Source: Roseivirga pacifica (GTDB lineage: Bacteria > Bacteroidota > Bacteroidia > Cytophagales > Cyclobacteriaceae). Taken from it: a DNA stretch of 64,000 nucleotides. Each line of letters starts with the position of its first letter. Position 1 is the stretch's first letter. A model generated the notes under the pieces. That model was not told the origin of the DNA and searched no databases. It worked only from the letters and a program-made list of their open reading frames with translations. This document shows positions 59,444 through 64,000 of the stretch, piece after piece. The stretch covers positions 390,100-454,099 of the forward strand of contig NZ_FOIR01000003.1 in the NCBI RefSeq assembly GCF_900111145.1, written 5' to 3'. Both the position numbers and the translations under genes were made by a program.

Positions 59444-62400
59444 TTAATGAACTACCACACGTTTAAATATTCTTTTACTTCCATTGTTCCAGCTTACCGC
59501 AACTATATAAAGCCCTTGACTAAAGCCGTTAGTTGGAACCACAACGTTTTTATTATCACCTTCATTAAATTCAAAAGTTGATTTATAGACGCTAGTTGAG
59601 TTTACACCGAACACCTCAAGTTCAGCCCTACCCTCAATTCTGGAACCATTAAATTCTAGTAATAAATCTTGCCCGCTATGCACTGGATTAGGATAAACGA
59701 CAACATTAAACAGCCCCTCACCTTTTATGTTAATGGTTCGGACAGGGGAGTACTCATAGGCACCATTGATATCAACCTGCTTTAACCTGTAATAAGCTTT
59801 TCCAGCTGGAGGCTGCAAATCGAAGTATTGATATTCTACTAGTTCTGTACTATTAACAGCTCCTGTTTTGAATCCAATTTCCGAAAAGCCATATCCATTG
59901 GTACTTCTTTCTATTACAAAATGACTGTTATTAACCTCAGAAGCTGTTGTCCAGTACAATTCAACTGCCCCATCTTCTGTTTGCCTTACCTCAAAGTCGA
60001 CTAAAGTGATTGGTAAGGCTTCTTCTTCCGAACTCGCCAACGTAAAGTAGGCGCCATCAGGAATGTTCGCGCTAAATTTCACAATACCGTCAGACGCTAC
60101 TATATATGATTGCGTTACGACTGTAGCTCCGGCTCTAAAATCCCCATCAGCATCTAACAGCAATACAATTTGGCTTTCATCATTAGTACCTACCCCTGTT
60201 GGCCCTGGCAGGCTCGTAACATCGAACTCTAAAGTTACTGTACCAATATCTCCTGTTTTAGTAGCTCTCCACTCTCTATTAAGCCTACTATTTACTTGCA
60301 ATGGATCAAACTCCTTAATATGCCTATCTCCAAAAGGCTCGTTATCATGCCCCCACAGCATATAAGACTTATCGGAGCTAAATGTACTGGTGTTATCAGC
60401 ATTGCTAGATTCCAGCCCGTCAGTATTTGCATCTAAACCAATTGATAATATAGCATCGGCATTGACTGATTTTGACTGCTTTTGGTTTAGTGAAATGGCA
60501 TCATCCCTACCAATTCCTGCGACATTGTAATGATGGGCTGCATATTCGGAAGCATCCCAAACGACTGTACCGTCATGGTCAACATAATCACCGTATTCCC
60601 CTCCATCAGAGTTATCCTTTGTAATTCCCCATTTCACCGCCAAGTATGACTCAAACCTACTCAGTTGACTAGGGGTGAGCGGATTACAAAACCCTATAAT
60701 CTCGGCTATTTTACCTTGAAAAAACCTACCATCATTGGAGGTAAGCGCAGCGCTTTTGGACTGCCTGCCAATAGTAAATGGCCCAGCACCAGAAGTATGA
60801 ACAGGGTTCTCTCCAATTTCCGCAGCACTCAATGTCGACAGCGAATTGGACAAACTTGATTCTGGAGTACCCGAAGCATTATAAGTTATGGTTTGTAAAC
60901 CTCCATACTCTACAAACATACGTGTAAGGGTAACTTGATTACTTCTACCATGAGCTGTATTAACATACGCACCTCCATGAGCAGTAGGCGTGTAAGATCT
61001 CGAATTTGAAGAACTATATGTAAAACCATACCCAGCACCAGTAATCACTCCGAAATCGTAAATAAATTGAGCATCTTTAGTTGCCGCAGTAACATCTGGC
61101 ATAACAACTGTAAGCCATGTCATACCGGATCTTTCAGCAAAAATATAATCGCCTCCAAAATCCAGTCCGTCATTCACTCCATCAAACTCAACCACGGAAT
61201 TATAATTGATATAATCTGAGCCGTTATTTCTAAAAGTGGGAGAAGCAAGGTTTACGTCAGTAGCATCATTGGTTCTCCAAGCGGTTTGGTCTTGCCATGT
61301 ATTTACCGCCTGACCATCTGTGGCTGCACTGGCTCCATTTAAGGTTCCAGCATCTGCTTTTAACCATAGAAATTGGCAATCACATAGTTGCAACTCATCA
61401 TTTAGCGCGTATTCATCATAGGTAAGTGTGTAGTTTATATTACCGGTTGTACCATCTTCTACAGCATCATTTAAACCATTGTCATTAACATCTGGAGTAG
61501 CCGGATATTGAAAGTCCGTACTTAAGTCTTCGGTAGATCCTCCCTCATAAGCATCGGAACAACCATCGCCATCACTATCTAAGTCTAATAGATTAAATGC
61601 GCCATCCCCATCGGTATCCACAGTCATTGGAGAAACGGTCACATTGCCCGAAGTCAGCGTTTCATCAACTCCTATATACCCACCTGCTATTGGTGAGCCA
61701 GAAGTTCCAAAATCGAATTGAACCAGCACATTACCAAAGGCATCAGTTACCGTCATTTGTGTCATGCTGACATCCGCACCAGACACTTGCACACTATAGC
61801 TATCTGAAATAGAGGGCACATGAGTAATCGCTTTAAACTCGTTGACACCTGTATGAAAACTCTTGGCAGTACCATCAACTGTTACAACACCAGTTCTACC
61901 ACCAATAGCATCACCAAATGTTGTTGAAATCTCAATACCAATTTCACAATCAAAGTCTAAGTTAAAGGCATAGTTATCTCCAAAAACAAAGTCTCTATTT
62001 TGATCATTATTCGCTGCCCCTCGGTCTCTACTACCATCCAGCGTTCCAGAAAAACTATAAGTCAATATACAATCGGAGCCTTCATCCGTATCTAGAACAC
62101 CATCATTATCATCATCTAAGTCTATTCCATTAAACACTGAGTCTCCATCATAATCCTCACAGGCCTTTAAAGCTGCATAGAGCGCAAAATTTCCATAAGT
62201 GCTAGTGTAATTAATCTGATCGCTGTTTCCGTTTTCCACATTATCGTTCAGACCATTACCATTTGCATCTGGGGTAGCGGCAAACTGATAATCTGTAGAC
62301 AAATCTGTGGTAGCTCCAGCCTCATAAGCATCGGAACATCCATCTCCATCACTATCTAAATCTAAGTGGTTTGGCGTACCATCACCATCTTTATCACAAT

Positions 62401-64000
62401 CGGAAAAGAATACGATATCATATATACCAAAGCCTGGCCTCGACCCATTAATATCACCTCCTGGAGCTATTCCAAAATCAATTTCGACCCGATCTATCGC
62501 TTGGGTGAAGTACACCCCAACAGTACCATTGCCAGAAGAAGCCCCTGTGGTTGGAGCTTCAATCAACCCGTTGATTACATTTCCAGAGATTATTTGGTAC
62601 CCAGAATTACCAATTAAGGCCGGAGCTACCTCAACCCCATTTAAATATCCTCTAATGGTATATTGTTCTTCGTAAACTTTGTTAGTAGCTGTATTTCCAT
62701 CTATATCAAAAAGTTTGAAGGACACATTATCCAATCCAATGCCCGAAACTCCCATATCAATCGCTGTGGTAATTATATTCGAGGTGCCAAGCGTATTAAT
62801 ATCTGCAGCAATTACTAATTGATCATCAATACTGTCAAAACCACCTTGATAGTTGGGGCCAGACAATGGCAAATCGTAAGGTGCTGGCGGAGCTCCTAGC
62901 ATTGCTCCTGAAAGATCGGTAATGGTGAAGTCGAAAGTATTTCCTAATACTGTATATGTATTAGACATTGCTCCCGGAGCCCAAGCATTTTCAGACCAAT
63001 CGAGCACAGTTGAGGAGTCGTAACACTCCGCATTATCGGGCGTTCCATCATTGTCATCATCAATGTCATAGATATCTGCAACTGAATCTCCATCCGTATC
63101 CACACACAATTTAAAGTCATCGTTTAGCGCGTAAGCAGCATAAGTACTTGTATGTGCATAAACAACATTACCACTAGTACCGTCCTCAACATCATCATTA
63201 AGTCCATTTCCATTTACATCAGGCGTTGCAGCAAACTGATAATCTGTAGTAGTATCAGTAGCGACACCTGCCTCAAAGGCATCCGAACAGCCATCATCAT
63301 CGCTATCTAAATCAAGGTGGTTAGGCGTTCCATCGCCATCGGTGTCCACTCCACTACATTGTTCAATTACAGTGGAACGCACCCAAACCCTATGTATAGT
63401 ATGATTGGAGGAGCCATTGTTGTAATCATCAACCTCCCACCTATTCATAGCTCTGACCCCCCAATGGTAATTGCCGGCAGTATAAAAAGGGAAACTGGTT
63501 AGCGCAAAATCTCCTTCATTCACAAAAAAGTTCGTTGCCCCAACAGGTAAATTTGCGGTATGCCCAGTCAACAGCGTATTTGACGAATTTATTCCAGAAA
63601 AACTTCCCGTACCCGTTTTCAAATAACTGGTACCCAAAGGTGTTTTAAAGTGAATTTTTCTTGAATGGGCGTTAATTTCCCCATAAAACCTTACTTCAAA
63701 ATCACCACTAAACTGGTTTAAGGCTGCATTTCCGGCATGTCCCCATTTATCGGAATTTGCAGATTCATCTATTCCTAATGCAGATGTACTAGTTACGGGA
63801 AAATCGTTCCCAACCCCAAGTACTGTTAGCGCAGGATTTGTCCCCCCTTGGTGTACATACTGCGCCACGAGCACCCAGCCGCCACCTTCACTAGCATCAA
63901 CATCGGCTTGAAACACGCCACTCCCCAAATCAAAGTAATATCGTCCGCTATAAGGAACTGACCTAGCCTGACTCAAACTTGTAAAAGGCATTTCGGCCGT
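59444..64000 (-). CDS. Giant secreted multidomain protein with T9SS type A sorting domain (5' end outside window)
   Basis: At least 1518 residues; the frame runs past the window end (codons ACG-GCC-GAA precede the Met at 63991), so this Met is not the true start and the signal peptide is outside. From the visible start: a fibrinogen-like part (ASEGGGWVLVAQYVHQGG, DKWGHAGNAALNQFSG) at about 1-215; three modules of D-x-D-x-D-G calcium-binding repeats and VNGNGLND spacers alternating with beta-sandwich parts (about 215-870); a LamG/concanavalin-like part (EFDGVNDGLDFGGDY) and a YVDHDGTVVWD, AGIGRDDA part resembling a DUF8202-like region; the C-terminal type A sorting domain (YPNPVHSGQDLLLEF, final IFKRVVVH). 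Adhesin or surface-attached role inferred. Confidence 0.9.
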   Translation of the reverse strand, partial: TAEMPFTSLSQARSVPYSGRYYFDLGSGVFQADVDASEGGGWVLVAQYVHQGGTNPALTVLGVGNDFPVTSTSALGIDESANSDKWGHAGNAALNQFSGDFEVRFYGEINAHSRKIHFKTPLGTSYLKTGTGSFSGINSSNTLLTGHTANLPVGATNFFVNEGDFALTSFPFYTAGNYHWGVRAMNRWEVDDYNNGSSNHTIHRVWVRSTVIEQCSGVDTDGDGTPNHLDLDSDDDGCSDAFEAGVATDTTTDYQFAATPDVNGNGLNDDVEDGTSGNVVYAHTSTYAAYALNDDFKLCVDTDGDSVADIYDIDDDNDGTPDNAECYDSSTVLDWSENAWAPGAMSNTYTVLGNTFDFTITDLSGAMLGAPPAPYDLPLSGPNYQGGFDSIDDQLVIAADINTLGTSNIITTAIDMGVSGIGLDNVSFKLFDIDGNTATNKVYEEQYTIRGYLNGVEVAPALIGNSGYQIISGNVINGLIEAPTTGASSGNGTVGVYFTQAIDRVEIDFGIAPGGDINGSRPGFGIYDIVFFSDCDKDGDGTPNHLDLDSDGDGCSDAYEAGATTDLSTDYQFAATPDANGNGLNDNVENGNSDQINYTSTYGNFALYAALKACEDYDGDSVFNGIDLDDDNDGVLDTDEGSDCILTYSFSGTLDGSRDRGAANNDQNRDFVFGDNYAFNLDFDCEIGIEISTTFGDAIGGRTGVVTVDGTAKSFHTGVNEFKAITHVPSISDSYSVQVSGADVSMTQMTVTDAFGNVLVQFDFGTSGSPIAGGYIGVDETLTSGNVTVSPMTVDTDGDGAFNLLDLDSDGDGCSDAYEGGSTEDLSTDFQYPATPDVNDNGLNDAVEDGTTGNINYTLTYDEYALNDELQLCDCQFLWLKADAGTLNGASAATDGQAVNTWQDQTAWRTNDATDVNLASPTFRNNGSDYINYNSVVEFDGVNDGLDFGGDYIFAERSGMTWLTVVMPDVTAATKDAQFIYDFGVITGAGYGFTYSSSNSRSYTPTAHGGAYVNTAHGRSNQVTLTRMFVEYGGLQTITYNASGTPESSLSNSLSTLSAAEIGENPVHTSGAGPFTIGRQSKSAALTSNDGRFFQGKIAEIIGFCNPLTPSQLSRFESYLAVKWGITKDNSDGGEYGDYVDHDGTVVWDASEYAAHHYNVAGIGRDDAISLNQKQSKSVNADAILSIGLDANTDGLESSNADNTSTFSSDKSYMLWGHDNEPFGDRHIKEFDPLQVNSRLNREWRATKTGDIGTVTLEFDVTSLPGPTGVGTNDESQIVLLLDADGDFRAGATVVTQSYIVASDGIVKFSANIPDGAYFTLASSEEEALPITLVDFEVRQTEDGAVELYWTTASEVNNSHFVIERSTNGYGFSEIGFKTGAVNSTELVEYQYFDLQPPAGKAYYRLKQVDINGAYEYSPVRTINIKGEGLFNVVVYPNPVHSGQDLLLEFNGSRIEGRAELEVFGVNSTSVYKSTFEFNEGDNKNVVVPTNGFSQGLYIVAVSWNNGSKRIFKRVVVH
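61375..63353 (-). repeat. Three calcium-binding repeat modules in the giant T9SS protein
   Basis: Three related modules, roughly 63012-63353, 62067-62402 and 61375-61625, each begin D-G-D-G-x-x-N-x-L-D-L-D-S-D and GCSDA-Y/F-E, then DYQFAATPD and NGLND-x-V-E. The first two end with a second acidic stretch (DIDDDNDG / DLDDDNDG); the third runs directly into the LamG-like part. Bounds are approximate. Confidence 0.85.

Noticed and set aside
61375..63353. CRISPR-like regularity of the repeated segments
   Set aside because: Units are protein-coding calcium-binding modules in frame, of variable length and without identical short repeats.

Overview
The window reads as a chromosomal segment of a Bacteroidota bacterium, most probably a marine member of the Cytophagales (Roseivirga/Fulvivirga-like; genus is a guess). 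Support from the sequence: SusC/SusD pair, type IX secretion sorting domains of both type A (59444-64000) and type B (4997-6739, 19521-21344), an IPExxxVDY-family gene beside pyruvate kinase, Bacteroidota-type promoters (TAnnTTTG at -7 with TTTG-like -33), few Shine-Dalgarno sites, and several TTG/GTG starts. Base composition looks even and moderately AT-rich throughout. I saw no transposase, integrase, CRISPR array, tRNA or rRNA, so this is mostly core genome with a few accessory loci.

Layout. 1-14057: housekeeping and envelope genes: a cut-off aldehyde dehydrogenase, an ArsR repressor with an operator in its own promoter, a TSP3-repeat OmpA protein, a YfcE-like phosphoesterase, a Lys-rich small protein, hisS, a type B T9SS cargo, ebfC, a GT2, a PspC protein, a lipoprotein joining OmpA-like and TPR regions, pdhB, a small P-loop kinase, a lipoprotein and ffh. 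14187-24173: surface-glycan genes (YfhO-type membrane protein, wecB, two GT4 glycosyltransferases, a short methyltransferase, a Wzx-type flippase) with a LamG/Ig-repeat T9SS cargo in the middle. 24268-35459: LemA-like protein, miaA, a REC-HPt/REC phosphorelay pair with no kinase, a PhnP-like hydrolase, an RqcH-type NFACT protein, then the IPExxxVDY-pyk operon divergent from acpP-fabF-rnc-nadE. 35460-37867: a PepSY membrane protein behind a promoter carrying two copies of a perfect palindrome, and a quinone oxidoreductase.

37864-51726 is the best-defined metabolic system: susC-susD, then nagB/PIG-L fusion, GH20 hexosaminidase, sodium:solute symporter and ROK kinase on the minus strand, with a LytS/LytTR two-component system divergent from susC. 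Together they fit import of a GlcNAc-containing glycan through SusCD, release of GlcNAc by GH20, symport across the inner membrane, phosphorylation by the ROK kinase and processing by the NagB/PIG-L fusion. No nagA is present, the NagB half lacks the usual Asp141 equivalent, and the PIG-L half keeps its zinc motif, so the fusion may be the deacetylase of the pathway.

51768-64000: secreted and envelope proteins (YCII-like protein, S1/P1 nuclease, a two-helix membrane protein, SnoaL/NTF2-like protein, sterol-desaturase-family hydroxylase, a zinc metalloprotease), a 596-base gene-free stretch with palindromes, and a very large 5'-truncated T9SS type A protein with a fibrinogen-like region, three calcium-binding repeat modules and a LamG-like region.

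Most worth checking: the palindrome pair at 35478-35515, the nagB/PIG-L fusion in its locus, the REC-HPt pair without kinase, the alternative hairpins between susD and nagB, and the possible small RNA locus around 59097-59305.
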